Below, one piece after another: positions 29,044 to 37,027 of a stretch of DNA of 64,000 nucleotides. Under the pieces are notes generated by a model that worked only from the letters and a program-made list of their open reading frames with translations, was not told the DNA's origin and ran no database searches. Numbering within the stretch: the first letter of the stretch is position 1; every line of letters begins with the position of its first letter. Both the position numbers and the translations under genes were made by a program. Source of the DNA: DATARH01 sp963789255. GTDB lineage: Bacteria; Pseudomonadota; Alphaproteobacteria; ATCC43930; CGMCC-115725. The stretch spans positions 496,001 to 560,000 of the forward strand of contig CAWBJW010000001.1 in NCBI GenBank assembly GCA_963789255.1, in the 5' to 3' direction.

Positions 29044-29067
29044 GGGCGTTCCTTCCTCCACTTGGCG

Positions 29068-30297
29068 CTAGATTACCCCATCGTCCTTCAGCCCGGCGAC
29101 GTCGCGCTCGCTCATGCCGAGCCAGCTGCTGAACACCTGAGTGGTGTGTTCGCCCAAGAGCGGCGAGGGTGCGATCTTGGGCGGCTTGCCGTCGAAGCGC
29201 ACCGGGAAGGTCGGCATCTTGAGGGTGCCGGCGGGGTGCTGCATCGTCTGCATGATGCCGCGCGTCTCGAAACTCGGCTCGGCCAGGAGGTCGCCGGTGT
29301 CCATGACTGCGCCGGCCGGGATGCCGGCCTCGCCGATGATCCGCATCGCCTCGTGCTTGGTGTGCGTTCGCGTCCACGCCGCGACCATCTCGTCGACTTC
29401 GGCGGCGTGCTTCACCCGGTTGTCGCGATCGACATATTCGGGATCGTCGGCCAGTTCCGGGCGGCCGATGATCCGGGCGAGGCGGCGCCAGTGCTCGGGG
29501 TTGTTGTGGCTGTTGAAGACAAAGACCCAATCGTTCGGGCCGCCCGGCTGGCACGGGTAGATGTCGGCCGGCGGCGGGCCGCCGAAGGCGCCCTTGGCGC
29601 CGTTGCGCGAGGGCGGCTGGCCGGTGCGCGCGTGCATGATGAAGGCGCCGCGGATGTAGTTGAGCTGGGCGTCCTGCATCGCGACCTGCAGCCGCCTTCC
29701 GGTGCCGGTGGCGTGGCGCTGGTAGAGCGCGCTGACGATCGAGATCGCCATCAGCATGCCGGTGCCGGTGTCGCCCAATGTCGCGCCCGGCCGGCAGGGG
29801 CGGCCGCCCGGCTCGCCGGTGATCGCCATCGTGCCGCCGCAGGCCTGCGCGATCATGTCGAAGGCGAGGTTCTTTTCGTACGGGCTGCCCTCGCCGAAGC
29901 CCTTGACCTGGGCGTAGATCAGCCGCGGGTTGAGCGCGTGCAATACCTCCCAGCCGAGCCCCAGGCGCTCGATCGTGCCGGGCGCCATGTTCTCGACAAA
30001 GACGTCGGCCTTGGCCGCCATCTCCTTGACCAGCGCCAGGCCGCGCGGCGATTTCAGGTTGACCGTCACGGATTTCTTGTTGGCGTTGTAGATCATGAAA
30101 TAATAGGCGTCGGCGCCGGGCTGAGGACCGGTGCCGAGCACCCGGCCGGGCTCGCCGGCTTCAGGGTTCTCGACCTTGACGACTTCGGCGCCCAACTGGG
30201 CCAGGACCTCGGTACAGGTCGGCCCGGCCTCGAATTGCGACAAATCGAGGACGCGCACCCCGGCAAGGCAGTTCGGCGCGGCGGCGGCTTCATCCAT
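29068..30297 (-). CDS. CaiB/BaiF (class III) CoA-transferase
   Basis: About 409 aa. The N-terminus LAGVRVLDLSQFEAGPTCTE and AEVVKVENPEAGEPGR is typical of the family. The catalytic aspartate lies in ATLGDTGTG, about residue 170. NANKKSVTVNLKSPRG and VFVENMAPGTIERLGLGWE are further family segments. These enzymes move CoA between organic acids (formyl-CoA:oxalate and similar). The acyl group cannot be named. First gene of a two-gene leftward operon. Confidence 0.9.
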   Translation of the reverse strand: MDEAAAAPNCLAGVRVLDLSQFEAGPTCTEVLAQLGAEVVKVENPEAGEPGRVLGTGPQPGADAYYFMIYNANKKSVTVNLKSPRGLALVKEMAAKADVFVENMAPGTIERLGLGWEVLHALNPRLIYAQVKGFGEGSPYEKNLAFDMIAQACGGTMAITGEPGGRPCRPGATLGDTGTGMLMAISIVSALYQRHATGTGRRLQVAMQDAQLNYIRGAFIMHARTGQPPSRNGAKGAFGGPPPADIYPCQPGGPNDWVFVFNSHNNPEHWRRLARIIGRPELADDPEYVDRDNRVKHAAEVDEMVAAWTRTHTKHEAMRIIGEAGIPAGAVMDTGDLLAEPSFETRGIMQTMQHPAGTLKMPTFPVRFDGKPPKIAPSPLLGEHTTQVFSSWLGMSERDVAGLKDDGVI

Positions 30298-30333
30298 CTT
30301 CCACTCCCTCGGCTGCTTGGCATCGAAAATAGC

Positions 30334-30426
30334 GCGTTAGCGCGAAGGTCGCCATGGATACGCAAAGGACGCGAAGGCTGCCAACCGATCGCATCCTTTG
30401 CGCGTCCTTGGCGCCCTTTGCGTTAG
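30334..30426. repeat. CGCAAAGGACGCGAAGG repeat palindrome
   Basis: The left arm CGCAAAGGACGCGAAGG (30361-30377) is mirrored by TCCTTTGCGCGTCCTTGG (30394 onward) and CCCTTTGCG (30414-30422). GCGTTAG occurs at both outer ends. The element lies between the CoA-transferase and the divergent binding-protein gene; a T7 run follows at 30431. It is probably an intergenic repeat rather than a gene control site. Confidence 0.6.
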
Positions 30427-30450
30427 AGTGTTTTTTTCCCCGAGGGATCA

Positions 30451-31371
30451 ATGCCCGGACCTCTCCGCCTGCGCCTCTACGAGAACTACCGCTTCGTCCT
30501 CTACGCGCCGTTCTATGCCGCGCATGCGATCGGCGCCTACGCGGATGAGGGGCTGGCGGTCGAGCTGTTGCCGTCGCCCGGGCCGGGCCAGGCCGAGACG
30601 GTGCTCGCCGCAGGCGAGGTCGATGTCTTGTGGATGGGGCCGATCCGGCTGATGAAGCATCACGACGAGAACCCAGGCTCGCCGCTCGTCGCCTTCGCTG
30701 AGGTGGTGTGCCGCGACCCGTTCTCGCTGGTCGGCCGCCGGCCCAACCCGGATTTCCGCCTCGCCGAGCTGGCCGGGCTGCGTTTTGCGAGCGTCGGCGA
30801 GGTGCCGACGCCGTGGCTCTGCCTCGAACAGGATCTGCGCGACGCCGGCATCGATCCCGCCCGCCTCGACCGGATCATCGGCCGCAGCATGGCCGAGAAC
30901 GTCGCCGCGCTCGGCGACGGCAGCCTCGATGCGGCGCAGCTGTTCGAGCCGTTTGTCGAGGAGGCGGTGGCGGGCGGTGGGCACGTCTGGTTGCCGGCGA
31001 GCGCGCGCGGCCGCACCAGCTATACCGTGTTCGTGACGAATCGCGCCCGGCTCGATGGCGACCCCGAACCGTTCCGCCGCATGACCCGGGCGATCCGGCG
31101 CACCCAGCTTTGGGTCGCCGCCGCGCCGCCGGAGGCGATCGCCGCGGCGATCGCCGGCTACTTCCCGGCGCTCGATCGCGGCGTCCTCACTCGGGCATCG
31201 GCGCGCTACAAAGCCCAGGGCGTGTGGGGCGGCGACCCAATTCTTCGGGAGGAGGGCTTCGACCGCCTGCGCCGCGCGCTCATCGGCAGCGGTTTTCTCA
31301 AGCGGCCGGTGGCGTCGGCCGAATGCGTCGACAACCGCCTCGCCGAGGCGGCGGTCGCCGCTGTTCGATGA
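30451..31371 (+). CDS. Orphan NMT1/SsuA-type periplasmic-binding-fold protein without signal peptide
   Basis: About 306 aa. LRLYENYRFVLYAPFYAAHA and GAYADEGLAVELLPSPG at the N-terminus, then GEVDVLWMGPIRLMKHHDEN and the hinge LAGLRFASVGEVPTPWLCLE follow the NMT1/ThiY/SsuA fold. Unlike the other two binding proteins in the window it has no signal peptide or lipobox; the start ATG 30451 has a GAGGG ribosome site. No permease or ATPase lies next to it. It may be a cytoplasmic sensor or enzyme using the fold (as in pyrimidine synthase relatives), or a mis-started exported protein. Confidence 0.8.
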   Translation: MPGPLRLRLYENYRFVLYAPFYAAHAIGAYADEGLAVELLPSPGPGQAETVLAAGEVDVLWMGPIRLMKHHDENPGSPLVAFAEVVCRDPFSLVGRRPNPDFRLAELAGLRFASVGEVPTPWLCLEQDLRDAGIDPARLDRIIGRSMAENVAALGDGSLDAAQLFEPFVEEAVAGGGHVWLPASARGRTSYTVFVTNRARLDGDPEPFRRMTRAIRRTQLWVAAAPPEAIAAAIAGYFPALDRGVLTRASARYKAQGVWGGDPILREEGFDRLRRALIGSGFLKRPVASAECVDNRLAEAAVAAVR

Positions 31372-31392
31372 GCCGCCGGACGGCGATACGGC

Positions 31393-31626
31393 TCAGGCGC
31401 GCAGTTCCGCCGGGAACTCGTTTTCGGCGCCGCAGGCGGCGCAGATCGTCGTGTCCACGATGACATGCTGGGTCGGCCCCATACCCGAGGCAATGACCGC
31501 CGCGCAATGGCCGCACACGTAATCGGTGCCGCCGCTGCCGCGGAACAGCGGTCTGACGGAGGGCGCCGTCTGCTGCTCGGCGGAATTGGACGGCGGATGC
31601 GTGACCTTCAGGGCGATACTGGGCAT
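31393..31626 (-). CDS. Small zinc-ribbon-like protein
   Basis: About 77 aa. Two CxxC pairs, VCGHCAAV and ICAACGAEN, about 22 residues apart, form a likely treble-clef or ribbon zinc site. The rest is low-complexity. It converges on the binding-protein gene. Function unknown. Confidence 0.65.
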   Translation of the reverse strand: MPSIALKVTHPPSNSAEQQTAPSVRPLFRGSGGTDYVCGHCAAVIASGMGPTQHVIVDTTICAACGAENEFPAELRA

Positions 31627-31673
31627 ATCGAGGCTACCTTGATGTGACGGTGGGATCTTGAATGGCGTGTGCT

Positions 31674-34133
31674 CTACCGGACATTGGGATGCCGGCGGGG
31701 CGGGTCAATGCCCGGGCCGCCCGGGCCGCCCCCGCGGATCGGGCCGGCCATCTCGGCGGCAACGATGCGCACGGCGATGTCCCGGCCGGCCCATTCCCTG
31801 GTGTCCTCGCCGCGCCAGGTGAAGTCGATCCAGCTGCCTTGGGTCAGCGCCGCGGTGTCGAGTTCGGCGACATGGAAGCCCAGTCCGGTGTCCGTCGTCG
31901 GCGTGTCCTCGATCGCCAGCCAGCCGTCGCGGCCCCAATGCACGATCGCCGGCTCGGGCAGTGCAACCGCCAGCCGCGCGCCGACCCGCATCGCTCCGAT
32001 CGGTGCGTGCGGCCACCAGAACGCATGTTGCGCCGCCTCCTGGTGCCCGCGATAGCGCTGCCATACCGCGCGCGGCCGGGCGAACGGATGGCCGATTTGC
32101 CGCGACACCAAGAGCTTGACGAATTCGGCATGGGCCCAGGCGAGCGGCATCGCCGAGCCGCTCGGCCGGCCGGGGAACAGAAAGTGCGAGGGGATCGGGG
32201 CGGTGTCCCATACCTGCTCGGGGATCATCCCGCCCTGGCTCGCCATCGCCGCCATCGCCGCGAGATAGGGCAGCGGGTCGTTGCCGGCGCACAGCTCGTA
32301 ATGGCCGCGCTCGCCGGTCAACAGCGGCCAGCCGCGGCCGATGCCGGTGCCGTCATAGGCGGTGCCGTCCTCGTGCTCGCCATAGCCGTCGCCGCGATAG
32401 CGGTGCCATACCGGCCCGTTCGGGGTATCGGTTCGCAACAGCGCGTCGGCGAGCTTCAGCGAGCCGAGGATCAGCGGGTTGTCGTGGCGGCGCAGTCCGC
32501 TGCGCACCAATTGCAGGAATTCGGTGCCGATCTGCTCGTCGCCGGGCAACCCGGTGCCGTCGCGGCGGTTGCGGATCGGCACGATCGCGTGGTTCGCGCC
32601 GGCATCCGCGAGGACGGAGGGCGGCGCCACCCGCACATAATACCCGGGCACGTCGTACTGATGGGCCAGGTCGGTGCCGCTGACCGTCAGCCAGGTCTCG
32701 ACGTTGGCGTTCCAGAAATCGGCAAGCGCCAATGCCCAGTCGGCTTCGGGCGACGGCAATAGCGCCGCGCCGGCCACCAGTGCCGCGATCGTCGTCGCCA
32801 GCGTATACGCGTTGATGCCTTCGTTCTCCTCCCAGCGGTCCTGCGCGGTCGACGGCCCGGTGCGCGCGATGTAGCCGAGCGCGCGGCGCACCATGTCCTC
32901 GACCGCGATGCCGCCCAGCGCGTCGCGGTCGTCGAGTTCCTGGGCGAGCAGCACCGGCATCGCCGTCTCGTCGAGCTGGATGCCCTGCCAGTACGGCGTA
33001 CCGCCGAGCCACTGGTTCTGGTTCCAGTGGCCGTCTTCGGTTTGCGTCGCGATCAGATAGCGCAGCGTGTCGCGCGCCTCCTGCTCGGCGCCGACCGCCA
33101 GCAAGGCGCCGGCGCATTGCACCAGATCGCGCGGCCAGACGAGGTGGTAGCCGCCGCGCTCGTTGCCGGTATAGCCCCACGGCACGCTGAGGCTGGCGAC
33201 CATCGCGCCGGGATAGGTCTTGTCGAGATGCGCCCGCAGCACGATCGACGAGACGACGGCCTGCTCGCGGATCGCATCCGGCAGGTCGAGCGTCGTCGGG
33301 CTGCGCTCGGCGCAGTGCGCCTGCCAGGTTTCCCAGTCGGCGATCTGCTGTTGCAGGATATTGCCGAAGGGCTGAATGAGGCTCGATATCGCCAGGGTCG
33401 CCGCCGCCTCGGCGCTGCTGCCGAAGCCCAATGCCAAGACGGCGCGGCGCGGCAATTCTCCAGTCAGCGCGACATTGCCCGGCCCGGCGGTCTGGTATTG
33501 CCAGGTCATCGCGCCGTTCTTCGCAAAATCCTGCCAGCCGTCGCTCTCACCGACATAGCCGGCGCTGGCGCGGCCAAAGGCGTCGGCCTGGTGCTCGTCG
33601 GCGGCGGCGAGCGCCGTGCCGAACGGGCCCTGCTCGGCCCACAGCACGCGGCGACCGCCATAGCGCTCGATCGGTGGCGATGTTGTCATAGCCAGTGGCG
33701 CCGAGATGCGGCGCGAGCAGCACGTAGAGGCCGAGTTCGCCCTCGCCGTCGAGCCGGCACTCGATGACCAAGACGTCGCGCCGCGGGTCCGGCGTGATGC
33801 GCAGGCGCAGCGTGGTAGCGCGCGTGCTGGTGCACGATCTCGACCGCCGGCACGCTCGGCGCCAAGAGTTTCAGCGAATAATTCTGCGTTGCGCTTCACT
33901 TCCGACCAGAAGCCGTCGGGACCGGCGACGATGAAGCCGAGATCGCGGATCTGCGGGAGGTCGACGCGCGGATGGTAGACCTCGTTGACGATGCCGAAGC
34001 CCAGCGTGAACCACAGCCGCGACGGGCCCAGAGCGCAGCCGACCAGGTCCTTGGCGCTGCTCGTCCAGGTCGGCCCGATGCCGGGCGCACCGGGGGCGTG
34101 GTCCCGGGGTTCGGCGGGCGGAGCAGCGGACAT
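31674..34133 (-). CDS. Glucan 1,4-alpha-glucosidase-like GH15 protein (frame breaks in N-terminal domain)
   Basis: About 819 aa. An N-terminal beta-sandwich (GPSRLWFTLGFGIVNEVYHP) as in glucodextranase and bacterial glucoamylase is followed by the GH15 barrel (GYHLVWPRDLVQCAGALLAV, WNQNQWLGGTPYWQGIQLDE, RWEENEGINAYTLATTIAAL with a candidate catalytic Glu). A C-terminal domain with GRDGWLAIEDT follows. Between ~33675 and ~33870 the expected beta-domain sequence (VIECRLDGEGELGLYVLLAP) lies in another frame, so compensating breaks exist there. It would release glucose from alpha-glucans. It is longer and clearly distinct from the other GH15 gene at 26750. No signal peptide is evident. Confidence 0.85.
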   Translation of the reverse strand: MSAAPPAEPRDHAPGAPGIGPTWTSSAKDLVGCALGPSRLWFTLGFGIVNEVYHPRVDLPQIRDLGFIVAGPDGFWSEVKRNAELFAETLGAERAGGRDRAPARALPRCACASRRTRGATSWSSSAGSTARANSASTCCSRRISAPLAMTTSPPIERYGGRRVLWAEQGPFGTALAAADEHQADAFGRASAGYVGESDGWQDFAKNGAMTWQYQTAGPGNVALTGELPRRAVLALGFGSSAEAAATLAISSLIQPFGNILQQQIADWETWQAHCAERSPTTLDLPDAIREQAVVSSIVLRAHLDKTYPGAMVASLSVPWGYTGNERGGYHLVWPRDLVQCAGALLAVGAEQEARDTLRYLIATQTEDGHWNQNQWLGGTPYWQGIQLDETAMPVLLAQELDDRDALGGIAVEDMVRRALGYIARTGPSTAQDRWEENEGINAYTLATTIAALVAGAALLPSPEADWALALADFWNANVETWLTVSGTDLAHQYDVPGYYVRVAPPSVLADAGANHAIVPIRNRRDGTGLPGDEQIGTEFLQLVRSGLRRHDNPLILGSLKLADALLRTDTPNGPVWHRYRGDGYGEHEDGTAYDGTGIGRGWPLLTGERGHYELCAGNDPLPYLAAMAAMASQGGMIPEQVWDTAPIPSHFLFPGRPSGSAMPLAWAHAEFVKLLVSRQIGHPFARPRAVWQRYRGHQEAAQHAFWWPHAPIGAMRVGARLAVALPEPAIVHWGRDGWLAIEDTPTTDTGLGFHVAELDTAALTQGSWIDFTWRGEDTREWAGRDIAVRIVAAEMAGPIRGGGPGGPGIDPPRRHPNVR

Positions 34134-34149
34134 GAGGGCGATTCTCGGC

Positions 34150-34401
34150 CTAGCGCCGCGCGCGCGACAGGAAAATCTGGCGCGATCCGTACGGGAACCA
34201 GATCCGCCGCGAACGGATGAAGTCGATCCCCAACACCAGGTCGGCGTCGCGCCGGGCCAGGTCGGCCACGATGATCTCCGGATTGCGGGTCACCTCTCCT
34301 CCGACCGCCAGTTGCGAGAACCGATGAACGCGGCCGTTCAACTGCCCGCCCGCTGCGCCGTGTATCGTCGTCGCTTCATCCTGCGTCAAGGCGGCTTTGC
34401 T
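34150..34401 (-). pseudogene. Truncated retropepsin-like aspartic protease (C-terminal part)
   Basis: The last ~83 codons read HGAAGGQLNGRVHRFSQLAV, then VGGEVTRNPEIIVADLARRD, ADLVLGIDFIRSRRIWF and end SRQIFLSRARR. The DLVLGIDFIRSRRIW segment is characteristic of bacterial retroviral-type aspartic proteases. The N-terminal part with the catalytic D[ST]G triad is missing; the upstream sequence becomes non-homologous and holds a strong promoter in the opposite direction. It is likely a remnant. Confidence 0.6.
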
Positions 34402-34468
34402 GACGCCGAGCGCCGGCTCTGGTGGAGCGCGCGGTCCTTTGCGCCCCGCTCTCTGGGCTCGCCGTTCG

Positions 34469-34517
34469 TTGCGATATAAACATTCTTCTTGACAAATCGC
34501 ATTTATTGTGATATAAG
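34469..34517 (+). promoter_or_regulatory. Two direct repeats TTGYGATATAAR overlapping the promoter
   Basis: TTGCGATATAAA (34469-34480) and TTGTGATATAAG (34506-34517) match at 10 of 12 positions and are 37 bases apart, so on nearly the same side after 3.5 turns. The second overlaps the -10 box. They are candidate sites for a regulator of the hpaB unit. Confidence 0.5.
34489..34517 (+). promoter_or_regulatory. Strong sigma-70-type promoter
   Basis: TTGACA (34489-34494), 17-base spacer, TATAAG (34512-34517). This is the best -35/-10 pair in the window, standing in an AT-rich patch. Transcription would run rightward through the small gene at 34648 into hpaB. Confidence 0.8.
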
Positions 34518-34647
34518 ATCCGGTGAAAATCGCGGACGGAAAGCGGGATCGGTCGCAGCGGGCAGCGCCGCGCACCGTCCACTTTTGTCCCGCTCTGTCT
34601 GTGATGGTCGCGGCCGGAGAGGTTGCAAAATCGATCGGCAGGAGGCG

Positions 34648-34863
34648 ATGTTGGCTGGTCTCATGTTGATAAAACAGCAAAAACAGCCAGGTCCGGGGGG
34701 CGGGCGCGGGCGGCCGTTCGCGAAGGCCGGTCCGGCAACCCCGCCGGCCGGCCGGATCGCCGAAGCCACGGCCATGGCGATCGCGACCACCGATTTCAAC
34801 CGGCGTCTGCAACACATCGAAAACGCGCATCGGACGGACAACCCGGTTAACTTCTACCGCTGA
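34648..34863 (+). CDS. Possible small protein upstream of hpaB
   Basis: About 71 aa from ATG 34648 with AGGAGG only 2 bases before it. The sequence is KQPGPGGGRGRPFAKAG-like in the first half and more protein-like later (AIATTDFNRRLQHIENAHRT, ending NPVNFYR). No known family. It lies between the strong promoter and hpaB (48-base gap) and may be a translated leader, a small partner, or noise. Confidence 0.35.
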   Translation: MLAGLMLIKQQKQPGPGGGRGRPFAKAGPATPPAGRIAEATAMAIATTDFNRRLQHIENAHRTDNPVNFYR

Positions 34864-34911
34864 ACGCTCTAGCATCGCCGGGCCGCGCGGGGCGCGGCCA
34901 GGGAGGATGCG

Positions 34912-36370
34912 ATGCCGGCGCGTACGGGGCAGCAGTACATTTCCGGTCTCAGGGAACAGGAGCGCGAGGTCTGGCTCGGCGGCGAGCGGGTGCGCGACGT
35001 GACGACGCACCCGGGGCTCGCAGGCGGGGTGCGGGCGATCGCCGCGGCTCTACGACATGCAGCACGATGCCGAATTGCGCTCGGTGATGACGTTTCCCTC
35101 GCCGACCAGCGGCGAGCCGGTCGGCCGCTCCTTCGACATGCCGAAGACCAAGGAGGCGCTCGAAACCCGCAGCCGGATGATGCTGAACTGGGCGCGCTCG
35201 ACCTGCGGCATGATGGGCCGCTCGCCGGATTTCATGAACGTCACGTTCGCCGCCTGGGGTGCGGCCGCCGATTTCTTCGGCGAGAAGCGGCCGGAATTTG
35301 CCGACAACATGCGGCGCTATGTCGAACACATCCGCGAAAACGACGTCACGCTGACCCATTCGCTGATCAATCTGCAGCGCAGCCGCAACGTCTCGGGCAT
35401 GTTCAATCTCGAAGAGGGCACCGCGCTCGAAGTGATCCGCGAGACCGATGCCGGCATCGTCGTGCGCGGCGCCCGCATCCTCGCGACATTGGGGCCGCTC
35501 GCCGATGAGATCGCGGTCTATTCGCCGCGCCTGGCGCGCCACAGCGATGACCACAGCCCATTTGCGGTAAATTTCTCGATCCCGTGCAGCACCACGGGGC
35601 TCAAATTCCTGTGCCGCGACAGCTTCGACCTGGGGCGCTCGCATTTCGACCACCCGCTCGGCTCGCGCTTCGAGGAGATGGACTGCGTTGTGTTTTTCGA
35701 CGACGTCCTGGTGCCATGGGAGCGCGTTTTCCTCCTCTACGATGTCGAGCGGCTCAACGCGACGCCGCATGTCACCCATTCGACGGCCCACTCGGCGCAT
35801 CAGGGCGCCGCCAAGAACCTCGCCAAATGCGAGTTCGTGCTCGGCCTTGCGCTGTTGATGACGCAGACGCTCGGCAACGCGCAGCTGCCGCATACCGAGG
35901 AGCGCATCGGCGAATTGATGCTGACGACCGAATTGATGCGGTCCTGCATGCGCGCCGCCGAAGCCGACGCCGCGATCGACCGGTGGGGCGTCATGTGCCC
36001 GGCGATCCTGCCGGTCGAAAGCACCCGCAACCTGATGATGACCGCCTATCCGCGGATGATCGAGATCCTGCAGCTGTTGGGGTCGAGCAGCTTTTTGATC
36101 CAGCCGAGCGAAAAGGATTTCGCGGGGCCGCTCAAGCCCGAGATCGAGCAGTATCTCGCCACCGATAACACGGCGGCCAAGGACCGGGTCAAACTGTTCC
36201 GCCTGGCATGGGACGCCGCCGGCAGCGCCTTCGGCAGCCGCCAGGTGCTCTACGAGCGCTTTTTCGCCAGCGACCCGTTGACCCGCGCCCGCGCGATGGC
36301 GGCGATCTATCCGAAAGGCGAGGTCATGCAACGGGTGCTGGAGTTTTTGGGCAGAAGCGACGAGCCGTGA
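34912..36370 (+). CDS. 4-hydroxyphenylacetate 3-hydroxylase family FADH2-dependent monooxygenase (one frame break)
   Basis: About 485 aa when joined. RTGQQYISGLREQEREVWLG at the N-terminus, NVSGMFNLEEGTALEVIRET, SFDLGRSHFDHPLGSRFEEM and VVFFDDVLVPWERVF are HpaB-family segments. The frame changes near 35046, where AIAA-LYDMQHDAELRSVMTF is restored by removing one base. The enzyme uses FADH2 made by a separate reductase to hydroxylate phenolic compounds; the substrate is inferred only at family level. AGGGAGGATGCG precedes ATG 34912. The downstream VOC protein and amidohydrolase suggest an aromatic degradation unit. Confidence 0.87.
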
Positions 36371-36406
36371 TAGAGTGGCACAAACCTTGAGGATGGCGAG
36401 GACAGC

Positions 36407-36922
36407 ATGAGCCAGCGACCGATGTACCTGCAGCACGTCAACATCTACGTGCGCAACGCCGAGCGCTCGAAACAGTGGTACGAGGACCTGCTCGGCCTGC
36501 ACACCTATGAGTACCGGCCGGGCTGGGCGGCCTTCATGTCGGCCGATGAGGAGCAGTCGCACGAGGTCGCGCTGATGCAGCTCGGCGACGATGCGCCGCT
36601 GCAGCAGAAGGATCAGGTCGGCCTCAACCACATGGCGTGGCGGCTCGAAAGCCTCGACGATCTGAAGGAGTTCTACCAGCGCATCAAGGCCAAGGGCATC
36701 AAACCCGACCACATCGCCGATCACGGCATCTCGCTCGGCATCTACTTGCGCGATCCCGACGGCAACGGCGTCGAGGTCTTTTACGAATTGCCGCGCGCCG
36801 AGTGGGGCGTCGACGAGCACATCTTCTCGCGCGACAAGGTCGCCCGCGGCCGCTTCCCCGGCCCGTGGGACGCCGAGATCCGCGCCGGCGCGCCTGCGCC
36901 GCAGCCGGTCGCCGCGGAGTAG
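36407..36922 (+). CDS. VOC-family protein, extradiol dioxygenase-like
   Basis: About 171 aa. YLQHVNIYVRNAERSKQWYE opens the first beta-alpha-beta-beta-beta unit and VGLNHMAWRLESLDDLKEFY the second; DPDGNGVEVFYELP ends it. His in LQHV, His in NHMAW and Glu in VEVFYE match the metal ligands of extradiol dioxygenases and glyoxalases. Its place 36 bases after hpaB suggests it opens or isomerises the hydroxylated aromatic product. Good ribosome site (GGCGAGGACAGC). Confidence 0.85.
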   Translation: MSQRPMYLQHVNIYVRNAERSKQWYEDLLGLHTYEYRPGWAAFMSADEEQSHEVALMQLGDDAPLQQKDQVGLNHMAWRLESLDDLKEFYQRIKAKGIKPDHIADHGISLGIYLRDPDGNGVEVFYELPRAEWGVDEHIFSRDKVARGRFPGPWDAEIRAGAPAPQPVAAE

Positions 36923-36944
36923 GCACCTAACCCGCCTCGCTGCA

Positions 36945-36995
36945 CCCTCTCCCGCATTGCGGGAGAGGGAAGGGGCCCATCGCGCAAGCGATGGG
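36945..36995. repeat. CCCTCTCCCGC palindrome plus second hairpin
   Basis: CCCTCTCCCGCATTGCGGGA plus GAGGG (36945-36969) is followed by CCCATCGCGCAAGCGATGGG (36976-36995). Both are perfect hairpins in the gap between the VOC gene and the amidohydrolase. The first belongs to the family found in five other gaps. Confidence 0.8.
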
Positions 36996-37027
36996 AAGGG
37001 TGAGGGTCTACGGAAGGGAGAGCCTGC

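Larger units (their letters stand above)
34402..34911. other. 510-base intergenic region upstream of hpaB
   Basis: It contains AT-rich direct repeats, one strong sigma-70 promoter (34489-34517), and one possible short gene (34648-34863), all pointing rightward. The antisense frames through it are composition shadows. No tRNA or known riboswitch pattern was seen. The leader from promoter to hpaB is about 390 nt. Confidence 0.5.
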
